From Clostridiales bacterium UBA1446 (GTDB lineage Bacteria > Bacillota > Clostridia > Oscillospirales > Oscillospiraceae), in assembly GCA_002329245.1 (NCBI GenBank), contig DCTG01000088.1, forward strand, positions 5,299 to 14,551: DNA of 9,253 nt. Direction: 5' to 3'. Positions 1 through 5,890 of the stretch are shown here, in pieces; positions within the stretch are counted from its first letter, which is position 1, and each line of letters starts with the position of its first letter. The notes below the pieces were generated by a model. The model made no database searches and was not told the DNA's origin. It saw only the letters and a list, made by a program, of their open reading frames with translations. The translations under genes were made by a program, and so were the position numbers.

Positions 1-81
1 CTGTCCGGTTATATTGAGTTGAATCTGAGAGGAAATCAGTCCGGATCTTCCGATTTCCAGGCCCAAAAATGTAGAACCCAT
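1..81 (-). CDS. flgK: Flagellar hook-associated protein 1 FlgK, N-terminal fragment
   Basis: Only the first 27 codons are inside the window; the gene continues past the left edge. The start is an ATG at 81-79, preceded by GGAG with a 7-nt gap. The peptide begins MGSTFLGLEIGRSGL, the usual opening of FlgK (MGSTF-GLEIG--GL), and continues into the Q--LN-TG segment of the rod/hook family N-terminal helix. FlgK forms the first junction ring between hook and filament, is exported by the flagellar type III system and is chaperoned in the cytoplasm by FlgN. Its position 93 bp after flgN fits, since the B. subtilis order is also yvyF-flgM-flgN-flgK. The fragment is short, but motif and context together make the call firm. 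Confidence 0.9.
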   Translation of the reverse strand, partial: MGSTFLGLEIGRSGLISSQIQLNITGQ

Positions 82-174
82 CTGTATACTCCAATCAAGC
101 GGTTTAACTGTTTTCCCTTTTCACCCGGACAACACTGCTGCTAAAAAAAGGACGGCGGCGAGTCTCTTTTCCCC

Positions 175-678
175 TTACGCATGCAGGTCAAAAAGTCCCG
201 CCGCGGAATACGCAGCGTCCGCGCTCCCCCTCGAATCGTATGTCGTTCCGAAGGACTGCGTTTGCAGAAGAGACAACATAGCGTCCGCATATTCTTTTTT
301 CTGCCTCAGGAGTTCTTTGACGATATCATTGTTCCTTGCCTGAACCGAAACCATGGTGAACAAATTCTCCCGCAGCCTCAAAATCGCGTCGCGGCGCTCC
401 GGCTCCCGCATGTTCTCGGCAAGCAGTTTCAAAGTGAACTTCTCCGGCGGCATCCCAAGCTGATCGGCCAAGGTCTCGGAGAGCGAAACCCTTTCCTTTT
501 CAAAGGCCGTCAGACGGTCGACCATCTCCTCTTCCGTTTTGACCAGAGGCGCCAGATCCCCGATCTCTCCGGAGAGGATCAGCTTCTTTTTCCGTCTGGA
601 AACGGAGGCGAGCTCCTGATACAGCGCCTTTTCCTCGTTCAGCAGTCCGACTAACCGATCAACTGCCCAATGCTCCAT
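175..678 (-). CDS. flgN: FlgN-family flagellar export chaperone
   Basis: This 167-residue protein is almost wholly predicted helix and rich in Glu, Lys and Leu, as expected for FlgN, a cytoplasmic chaperone that binds the C-terminal helices of FlgK and FlgL and delivers them to the export gate. The N-terminal part (about residues 5-65) has the typical run of a helix, RRKKKLI, then a Glu-rich stretch with LVKTEEEMVDRL. The C-terminal part (about 100-140) is another long amphipathic helix, followed by a loose polar tail. The ATG at 678 has an ideal AAGGAG site with a 6-nt gap. It lies 79 bp after flgM and 93 bp before flgK, so the anti-sigma factor, chaperone and client follow one another. FlgN sequences diverge strongly, so the call rests on length, helical pattern and neighbours together. 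Confidence 0.87.
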   Translation of the reverse strand: MEHWAVDRLVGLLNEEKALYQELASVSRRKKKLILSGEIGDLAPLVKTEEEMVDRLTAFEKERVSLSETLADQLGMPPEKFTLKLLAENMREPERRDAILRLRENLFTMVSVQARNNDIVKELLRQKKEYADAMLSLLQTQSFGTTYDSRGSADAAYSAAGLFDLHA

Positions 679-719
679 AACATTCTCCTTCAGGCGATGG
701 ATTCCGCGTCGACGAAATC

Positions 720-735
720 CGGCTTTACTAAGCCG
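720..735 (-). other. Small stem-loop between flgM and flgN
   Basis: On the minus strand a perfect 6-bp stem CGGCTT/AAGCCG closes a 4-nt AGTA loop. It sits about 22 bp after the flgM stop and 41 bp before the flgN start. No T-run follows it, so it is not a classical intrinsic terminator. It could protect or process the mRNA, or mean nothing; a 6-bp stem can arise by chance. Confidence 0.3.
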
Positions 736-757
736 TTACGCAACGCTTTTCCCGGCA

Positions 758-1048
758 TCAGGCCTCGGAATCAAATTTAAGGCCCAACATTTTTTCCGCA
801 ACCTTTTCGCTGTCGACATGATACGTGCCGTTTGCGATCTGATCCGCAATCGCTTTGACGCGGGCGCTGTCGCTGCCGGTGTCCAGCCTTCCTTTCAGTT
901 CGCTGATGACAGCCGCGAAGCTTTTCGCCCCTTCGGACAATTCGAGCGTGTCCGACACCCTATTTGTTTCTCCCGCCACGGTTTTCTGATTCACTTTCCC
1001 TTTATACTGATTGATTGCTTCATTCGATGAAACAGGATTGATTTTCAT
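758..1048 (-). CDS. flgM: Anti-sigma-28 factor FlgM
   Basis: This 96-residue protein has a normal FlgM length. The start is the ATG at 1048, because GGAGGAG lies 5 nt before it and the peptide then opens with MKINPVSSNE, the usual MKI-P start of FlgM. The N-terminal half is polar and probably disordered. The C-terminal half (about 38-94) carries the sigma-binding helices, including LSEGAKSF, the SARVKAIADQIANGTYHVD segment and VAEKMLG. FlgM binds the flagellar sigma factor in the cytoplasm and is exported once the hook is complete, freeing sigma for late genes. Its partner sigma gene is about 4.8 kb upstream in the same string. A perfect GCCGATAA lies about 65 bp before the start, inside yvyF, but without a -35 element. 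Confidence 0.95.
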   Translation of the reverse strand: MKINPVSSNEAINQYKGKVNQKTVAGETNRVSDTLELSEGAKSFAAVISELKGRLDTGSDSARVKAIADQIANGTYHVDSEKVAEKMLGLKFDSEA

Positions 1049-1076
1049 AGCTGCTCCTCCTCCGTCCCCAAACAAC

Positions 1077-1511
1077 TTATTTCCCCTCGTTATACGTATG
1101 CATAACCTGACGTTTATCGGCTTTTTCCCTCAACCCGGCCGTCTGCTCCGGTGCGGATTCCCCGCCCAACGCCTCTGTCCGCGCCTTCAGAACGGAAAAA
1201 CACTTGGCGCAATACTTCCCACTGGAAATCACTTCGCCGCAAGCCGCACACTTGAGCTTGTTTTCGGTCAGAATCCTTTTTTCCGAAAGCCTGCCCTCCT
1301 TGATCAGAAACAATACGGTTCTTTCGGAAACATCCGTATTTTCGGCGATATCCCGGACGGTGACATGTTCCGTTCTGTTGTCGTAAATATAGTCGCGGAC
1401 AACAATAAAATCACGATCCAGCTTCTCAATGCAGGCAGGACACAGACTTGTGCCTAAGCTTTGGAACATTCTCCCGCAAAAGGTACACTTTCTAATTTTA
1501 ATATTGTCCAT
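1077..1511 (-). CDS. yvyF: YvyF-family (TIGR03826-type) flagellar operon protein with two zinc ribbons
   Basis: This 144-residue protein has two CxxC-x(n)-CxxC sets: Cys9/Cys12 with Cys24/Cys27, and Cys88/Cys91 with Cys101/Cys104. Each would bind one zinc ion. Between them (about 35-80) lies a helical segment with TVRDIAENTDVSERTVLFLI, which reads like a winged or helix-turn-helix unit followed by a short KEGRL linker. The tail (110-144) is polar. This layout and the position directly before flgM match the Bacillota family named after B. subtilis yvyF, whose molecular role I do not know to be settled. The zinc ribbons and HTH-like core suggest nucleic-acid or protein binding, which is inference. 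The ATG at 1511 has GGAG with a 6-nt gap, 22 bp after flhP. Confidence 0.87.
   Translation of the reverse strand: MDNIKIRKCTFCGRMFQSLGTSLCPACIEKLDRDFIVVRDYIYDNRTEHVTVRDIAENTDVSERTVLFLIKEGRLSEKRILTENKLKCAACGEVISSGKYCAKCFSVLKARTEALGGESAPEQTAGLREKADKRQVMHTYNEGK
1114..1121 (-). promoter_or_regulatory. Isolated sigma-28 -10-like box inside yvyF
   Basis: The minus strand reads GCCGATAA, the full -10 octamer of flagellar sigma-28 promoters, about 65 bp upstream of the flgM start codon. The four bases at the proper -35 distance are GGCC rather than TAAA, and the octamer also encodes Ala-Asp-Lys in yvyF. It could be a weak internal flgM promoter, but coincidence is more likely. Confidence 0.22.
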
Positions 1512-1533
1512 ACCTATCTCCGTTTCTGTTTAT

Positions 1534-2304
1534 TCAGCGCAAATTGATTGCGAGCCCTTCCATTTGATCCGCCATCTGCAGAGCCTGGCCGGAGAGCGAA
1601 TAGAGTCCTTGCGTGCGAACCAGCCTGGTCAGCTCGTCGGCCAAGGAGACATTCGAGCCCTCCAGCGAGCTTTGGCGAACCTTGCAGTCTTCCAACGATT
1701 CGGCCTCTCCGGAGGCCGGCGATTGCGCGTACAATCCTCTGCCGGCCGCAGTAAGGCCGGCTGGATTCGAAAAGCTGTAAATGCCGAGCCGGGCGCTCGC
1801 CGTGCCTTCCGTCCCCTCTATCGTAATCGTGCCGTTTTCGGAAACCGTTATTCCGTTCTCTCCCGCCGGGAGACTGATTCTGTTTTCGTTCTCATCCAAA
1901 ACATAATAGCCCTGTTCGCTTACCAGAAAGTTCCCGTCTTCCTCCACGGAAATCTGGAAGGATCCGTTTCTGGTGTAAAGACGCTCTCCGCCCGTACCCT
2001 GCAGCCGGAAAAACCCGTCTCCGTCTATGGCAAAATCCAGGCGGTTCCCGGTCGGATTGATGGTCCCCTGGGAAAAGTCCAGCATTGTGGAGGCAAGCAG
2101 AACGCCGGTGCCCTTTTGGAGATTGTACCCTTCTCCGCCGGCTGCGGCCGGATTTTCCATTTCCGTGTACAAGGCGTCCTTGAAGCTGAGCGCCGTGTAT
2201 TTGTAAGCGGTTGTGTTGACGTTTGCAATGTTGTTGGCGATGGCGTCGAGCCGGTTCTGTTGGGCGGACAGCCCCAGCCCCGCCGTATAAATGGACTGCA
2301 TCAC
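1534..2304 (-). CDS. flhP: FlgG-type flagellar rod protein (FlhP-like)
   Basis: This 256-residue member of the rod/hook/basal-body family has the N-terminal helix with IANNIANVNTTAYK (about 22-35), a central beta domain (about 85-190, with AIDGDGFFRLQ and a TRNGSF repeat) and a C-terminal helix starting at GSNVSLADELT and ending at the last residue. Such proteins form the distal rod and are exported by the flagellar secretion system. B. subtilis has the paralogue pair FlhO-FlhP, and this gene follows its paralogue by 7 bp, hence the name. The start could be GTG 2304, which sits 7 nt after GAGGTGA, or the adjacent ATG 2301; spacing favours GTG. The C-terminal helix has LYSLSGQALQMADQM where FlgG usually has a YE-N-K-type segment, a modest divergence. 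An automated annotation may call it flgG or flgF. Confidence 0.9.
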   Translation of the reverse strand: MMQSIYTAGLGLSAQQNRLDAIANNIANVNTTAYKYTALSFKDALYTEMENPAAAGGEGYNLQKGTGVLLASTMLDFSQGTINPTGNRLDFAIDGDGFFRLQGTGGERLYTRNGSFQISVEEDGNFLVSEQGYYVLDENENRISLPAGENGITVSENGTITIEGTEGTASARLGIYSFSNPAGLTAAGRGLYAQSPASGEAESLEDCKVRQSSLEGSNVSLADELTRLVRTQGLYSLSGQALQMADQMEGLAINLR

Positions 2305-2311
2305 GGATTTT

Positions 2312-3070
2312 TCACCTCAGTCTTCCAAGTTCGTTTACGGCAAGGCCTAACGTTTCGTCGGTCATCGTCAGTATCTTCTGGCTGGCTTCGTAGGTTCTGT
2401 ATACCTTCATCATGTTCACAACCTCTTCGGCCATGTCAACATTCGAATTTTCCTGATATCCCTGCAAAATTGTGTAATCCTCCCCCGCCGCGGGAAGCTC
2501 TCCGCTGATGGAATAATACAGGTTGTCGCCCTGTTTGCGCAGATCTTCTTCCCGCGCAAACACGGCAACCCGCAGAACCCCCCGCGTGATGCCGTCCGAA
2601 ACAACGCTCCCTTTCGCGTCAACCGAGAACTCGCTTCCTCCGATGTGGAGCGGTCCGTCCTCCCCCAGCACAAGGTACCCGTCGCCGGTTTGCAGGTAGC
2701 CCTGGGAGTTGACGGAGAAATTGCCGGCTCTGGTATACCGCTCCCCGTTCGGCGTCTGTACCACGAAATACCCGCCGCCCGAAATGGCAAGATCCGTTTT
2801 AAGCCCCGTTTCCTCGAGATTCCCTTCGGAATATACCGTGTAAATCTGATCGATATGGGTTCCGAAACCGTACGGACCAACCTCCTGGGCGGTACGGAGA
2901 ATGTTGGGATCATTCATCCGCTGCAGGAGGACCTCCTCAAACGTCGACGAGAGCAGATTGTCTTTCTTAAAACCGGTCGTTTCGGCGTTTACGATATTGT
3001 TCGTGAGAACGTCCATTTTCAAGCGCTGAACCGCCATGCCCGTGGCGGAGGTATACAATCCTCTCAGCAT
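2312..3070 (-). CDS. flhO: FlgF/FlgG-type flagellar rod protein (FlhO-like)
   Basis: This 252-residue protein opens with MLRGLYTSATGM, close to the FlgG/FlgF family start, and has the rod-family motif NNIVNAETTGFKK at about 24-36. The middle (about 85-190) holds the LAISGGGYFVVQ, YTRAGNFSV and GYLVL segments of the hook-basal-body beta domain. The end has QENSNVDMAEEVVNMM, followed by YRTYEASQKILTMTDE, the canonical FlgG/FlgF terminal helix. Being first of the pair, it corresponds to B. subtilis FlhO, with FlhP 7 bp downstream. The ATG at 3070 is preceded by GGAGAGAG with a 6-nt gap. A SigD-like promoter ends 46 bp upstream, so this is probably the first gene of a transcript that runs through flhP-yvyF-flgM-flgN-flgK. 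FlgF or FlgG is an equally valid family label. Confidence 0.92.
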   Translation of the reverse strand: MLRGLYTSATGMAVQRLKMDVLTNNIVNAETTGFKKDNLLSSTFEEVLLQRMNDPNILRTAQEVGPYGFGTHIDQIYTVYSEGNLEETGLKTDLAISGGGYFVVQTPNGERYTRAGNFSVNSQGYLQTGDGYLVLGEDGPLHIGGSEFSVDAKGSVVSDGITRGVLRVAVFAREEDLRKQGDNLYYSISGELPAAGEDYTILQGYQENSNVDMAEEVVNMMKVYRTYEASQKILTMTDETLGLAVNELGRLR

Positions 3071-3116
3071 AGGAAACTCTCTCCATCAGAAATAATAGTA
3101 GTTCTTCTTTCTTATT

Positions 3117-3143
3117 ATATCGGTATTTTTTCCGCGACAATTA
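3117..3143 (-). promoter_or_regulatory. SigD-type promoter with overlapping TATAAT, upstream of flhO
   Basis: In the 119-bp gap between the SwrB-like gene and flhO the minus strand reads TAAT (3143-3140), 15 nt, then ACCGATAT (3124-3117). The B. subtilis SigD consensus is TAAA-N15-GCCGATAT, so this matches 3 of 4 and 7 of 8 positions at exactly the consensus spacing. The same bases run on into a perfect TATAAT (3119-3114), with TTGTCG 15 nt upstream, a poor but possible housekeeping -35. The untranslated leader would be about 40 nt. This is the longest gap in the window, and its A/T-rich composition differs from the other gaps. Confidence 0.65.
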
Positions 3144-3150
3144 ATGGAAA

Positions 3151-3168
3151 CCTTAGATAAATCTCAGG
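3151..3168 (-). other. Imperfect inverted repeat upstream of the flhO promoter
   Basis: CCTGAGATTTATCTAAGG can fold as CCT-AGA/TCT-AGG with one G/A mismatch and a TTTA loop. It starts 21 bp after the SwrB-like stop codon and ends 8 bp before the -35 element. It may be a weak terminator remnant (followed only by TTTCC) or a protein-binding site. Support is weak. Confidence 0.25.
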
Positions 3169-3189
3169 CCGTATCCGCCCCGTTTCCTG

Positions 3190-3666
3190 TTAAATCGTAC
3201 CGTTCAGCCCTAAAACAAGCTCGACTTCGGACAGGGAAACGCCTAATCTCTGCGCGATCTGAAGAGGAGAAAGCCCCTTGGAAGCATAATCCCGAATCCG
3301 CTTCTTGCGGTCCGGCTCCTCCGCGCCGGCATCTTTACCGGGTTGGCTCTGCTTTTTCAATTCCTCACCCGGCTGGTCGATCAGCTTTTTGATGTTTTTC
3401 AGGGTCAAGCCCTCTTCCTGCTGCCTGGACGTCTCTATCCTGCGAAGAAACCTGTGCATATCCTGCTCCATCTTTTCCCGCGTGGCCGCCACGAAATTCT
3501 TATATTCGTTTACGTCCTGCTCCAGGCTTTCATACAGCCTGACCAGCTTTTTCTTTTCCAGTTCCAATCCTCTCTGATTGAAGATCCGCAACAAGACGAA
3601 AAATAAAACCATCAGCAGCGCGACTAAAAAGAAGACAAACAATGAAAACACATATACGTTACCCAT
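3190..3666 (-). CDS. SwrB/DUF6115-like membrane-anchored flagellar protein
   Basis: This 158-residue protein has one N-terminal membrane helix (about 4-28, VYVFSLFVFFLVALLMVLFF), then a charged, probably coiled-coil segment (about 35-85), a Lys/Glu/Pro-rich linker (about 100-122) and a C-terminal helix-turn-helix-like unit (about 123-153, IRDYASKGLSPLQIAQRLGV). B. subtilis SwrB, encoded just after sigD, has the same plan and nearly the same length; SwrB promotes basal-body maturation and type III export. Here fapA and a small gene separate it from sigD. The ATG at 3666 is chosen because GGGAGG stands 7 nt before it and the membrane helix follows at once; in-frame upstream GTG and ATG codons lack such a site. 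The HTH is likely a protein contact rather than a DNA-binding domain, as the protein is membrane-tethered. Orthology to SwrB is inferred from layout and context, not from close sequence identity. Confidence 0.78.
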   Translation of the reverse strand: MGNVYVFSLFVFFLVALLMVLFFVLLRIFNQRGLELEKKKLVRLYESLEQDVNEYKNFVAATREKMEQDMHRFLRRIETSRQQEEGLTLKNIKKLIDQPGEELKKQSQPGKDAGAEEPDRKKRIRDYASKGLSPLQIAQRLGVSLSEVELVLGLNGTI

Positions 3667-3734
3667 ATGAATTCCTCCCGCTTTGGTCATGCCCGCCTGC
3701 TGCACAGCCGAGCCTTGGGAAATGCATTCCCGTC

Positions 3735-4049
3735 TCAGACGAGGATGTCGATCCGGCTTCCCTCGCTTTGTTTCGGCTCTTCCGGCTTTTCGCCTTCCTC
3801 TTCTGTTTTTTCCTTTTTCCGGCCCTCATAGCCGTCCCGGCCGGTCCCTTTCCCGTCACGGGTGATTTGGACCTCGTCCTTGCTCTCGATCTTGAGAACC
3901 TCGTGTTTCTGCGCTTCCTCGACAGCTTTTCTCTGCAATGACATAAAGTCCTGCATAAGCTCGCTTCTTCTCTGGATATTCGTCAGATCCTTGGAAAATT
4001 CCGCCGTGCGTGAAACGGAAATCTGCGTATCGATCCCCGTCAGAGCCAT
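3735..4049 (-). CDS. Small uncharacterised flagellar-operon protein
   Basis: I do not recognise a named family in this 104-residue protein. The first 55 residues start MALTGIDTQISVSRTAEF and look helical and amphipathic, with a Gln/Arg/Met-rich stretch at about 28-50. The last half is very charged, with Lys/Glu/Gly-rich runs (about 68-95), and ends in SRIDILV. There is no signal peptide, membrane segment or Cys. The ATG at 4049 follows AAAGGAAG at about 7 nt, so translation is credible; a GTG at 4067 would overlap that site. Gaps of 69 bp to fapA and 68 bp to the SwrB-like gene place it in the operon. Small, variable, charged proteins at this position occur in other Bacillota flagellar operons as far as I recall, which suggests an accessory flagellar role; that is inference. 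Confidence 0.78.
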   Translation of the reverse strand: MALTGIDTQISVSRTAEFSKDLTNIQRRSELMQDFMSLQRKAVEEAQKHEVLKIESKDEVQITRDGKGTGRDGYEGRKKEKTEEEGEKPEEPKQSEGSRIDILV

Positions 4050-4118
4050 GCTCTCACTTCCTTTCACAAGGCTCCCAAACCGGCTTGTCCGCGAAGCTTC
4101 CTATGTATGAAAACGGCT

Positions 4119-5882
4119 TTATGCTTCACAAGGCCGAAAGACGATCTCCCGGTTTTCGCATTTAAATGTTGCAAACTTGATCGGCGAAGTCACATTGTAA
4201 TCGCAGAACATGATGGAAATCCTGACGCCGGGATACGCCGTTCCCAAAACGTGGACCTTCCCCATGTTGATCTTGAGTTCCTCTTTGAGCTTAACCAGTT
4301 CCTCATTGTACTCGCGAATCAGCTGCATATCCTGGATTCGGCCCAATACGACCGTTTTTTTAAGCTTCTCTTTTTCCGGGGGGATATTTTCGCTTTGACT
4401 GAGATACTTCGCAATCTTTTCAAATTTTTCAAGCTCGACTTTCAGTCTTCCGATCTCGCTTTCGAGGAACTCCATCCGCTCTCTTTTTTCCGGCGCAATC
4501 CCGACCTCTACGCTGGTTTTCGTATGGACTACCGAACCGATATTCTGCGCGGTGATCGAGTTTTGGGCCCGCAGGCTCCCGCCTATAATGCTTCCGTGCC
4601 TGCCTTTTGCACAGATGCTTCCGCCGCTGACGGCCTGGCAATGGATCATGGAGTCCACCGTTATGCTGCCTCCGGCCTTCATTCTTGTGCGTTCCATGTA
4701 TTTTGCAATGATATCGCCGCCGGCGGTCAGAACCCCTTTGTCATTTCCCTGGATACCCTTGCGCAGAACAATATTCCCGCCCGCAATCAGTTCCGCCGCC
4801 TCCACGACGCCGTAAACCTCAATGTTCCGGCTGGCTTTGATGCGCAATTCGCTGATCACATTCCCGGTAATGATAATATCTCCGTCAAAATCAAGATTAC
4901 CGACCGAAAGATTGGCGTCTCCTTTTACCGTATAGCAATCCAATACCGAAACGGTATCACCGATATAATCGACTTTTCCGTTGATCTTCGCAAACATGTT
5001 GAGTCTTTCTTCGTCATACTCAACATTTTTCCCTTTCGGCAGCCTCGCTTCCTTCCCGCGTTTGGGCTCCAGCCTCCGGCCCGTGACGGTATAACCCGGC
5101 TCGCCGTCCGTTGCGAGCGTCCTGCTCACAAGCTTATCTCCGGCTTTTACAGCCGTAAACAAGCTCAGGTTTTTGTAGTCTACCTTCCCGTCTTCTTCGA
5201 GGATGACCGGAGTTCCGCTGTGTTCGACGGAAAAATGAAAGATTATTTCGCCGTCTGTTCCGTTTTCCGGCGGTTTCCCCTTTGCAAAACCAAGCTCAAT
5301 AAAATACGATTTGCTGTCAAGGAGATCCTGAACGATGCTCTCGTCGATCCCGTATACGACTCCGTCTTCCCGGATCTCGGCCAGCGCCTGCTCCAAGGTC
5401 AGTCCCCTGCCGTTCGGATCCGGAGGCAGAATCATGAGGTAGGCTTCCATTTCGTCATGAGACAGGCGCACCTGCGTCTGTTCATTGAGAACAACCTCCT
5501 GCTGGGAAGGCGCGATGCGAATATAACAGCCCTGCTCCGTGAGCGCCCTTTGCAGACGCCGCGAATCGAGATCCTTGATGTTTTTCCGCGCAAGATATGC
5601 CCGGAACGACTCAAGATCCGCCTCATGTCCGTTCCCCCGTGCGGGAACCTTTTCCAAATATACCCCGTCTTCCTCATAATGAAGAACGATCTCTCCGTCG
5701 CTCGCCTCGGACGGTTCCAGTTCCCTCTTTACAGCCACAAGCATTTTACAGGGTTCGCCGTTGGCCCCGTCGTTGAAAAGCTCAATATAGATTTCCTGTT
5801 CCTCCACGCCGAGCAGGGCCTTTGCCTTCTCGAGGCAAGCCTCATATCCGAATTGTTCAATAAATCTATATTTACTTTTCAT
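4119..5882 (-). CDS. FapA/DUF342 family polymerisation-domain protein
   Basis: This 587-residue protein has four parts. An N-terminal segment (about 1-60, YRFIEQFGYEACLEKAKALL) resembles the Jag-N type fold. A FapA-N-like domain (about 140-300) contains LSHDEMEAYLMILPP, EIREDGVVYGI and GTDGEIIFHF. A glycine-rich parallel beta-helix (about 310-460) shows repeats such as AGGNI, AGGDI, AGGSI and SGGSI. A C-terminal coiled coil (about 465-540) is followed by a short beta end with PGVRISIM. DUF342 proteins are cytoplasmic and may self-assemble; FapA in Vibrio has been linked to flagellar positioning and signalling. The ATG at 5882 has AGGGGA 3 nt upstream; the GTG at 5894 overlaps the sigma-factor stop and would place that site inside the gene. 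The position directly after sigD implies a flagellar role, but its function in Bacillota is not established to my knowledge. Confidence 0.88.
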   Translation of the reverse strand: MKSKYRFIEQFGYEACLEKAKALLGVEEQEIYIELFNDGANGEPCKMLVAVKRELEPSEASDGEIVLHYEEDGVYLEKVPARGNGHEADLESFRAYLARKNIKDLDSRRLQRALTEQGCYIRIAPSQQEVVLNEQTQVRLSHDEMEAYLMILPPDPNGRGLTLEQALAEIREDGVVYGIDESIVQDLLDSKSYFIELGFAKGKPPENGTDGEIIFHFSVEHSGTPVILEEDGKVDYKNLSLFTAVKAGDKLVSRTLATDGEPGYTVTGRRLEPKRGKEARLPKGKNVEYDEERLNMFAKINGKVDYIGDTVSVLDCYTVKGDANLSVGNLDFDGDIIITGNVISELRIKASRNIEVYGVVEAAELIAGGNIVLRKGIQGNDKGVLTAGGDIIAKYMERTRMKAGGSITVDSMIHCQAVSGGSICAKGRHGSIIGGSLRAQNSITAQNIGSVVHTKTSVEVGIAPEKRERMEFLESEIGRLKVELEKFEKIAKYLSQSENIPPEKEKLKKTVVLGRIQDMQLIREYNEELVKLKEELKINMGKVHVLGTAYPGVRISIMFCDYNVTSPIKFATFKCENREIVFRPCEA

Positions 5883-5890
5883 GTTTCCCC

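Noticed and set aside
82..174. Possible terminator after flgN (GC-rich stretch followed by seven T on the minus strand)
   Set aside because: The GC-rich bases before the T-run do not form a compact hairpin; the only pairing partner is in the flgN 3' end across a long loop. flgK follows with a good ribosome site, so read-through is expected.
1429..2508. 359-codon open frame on the plus strand opposite flhP, flhO and yvyF
   Set aside because: It crosses three well-supported minus-strand genes and has no recognisable motif; it is a shadow frame.
4092..4101. GAAGCTTC palindrome between the FapA gene and the small gene
   Set aside because: An 8-bp palindrome with no loop or T-run is expected by chance and has no matching copy in the other gaps.
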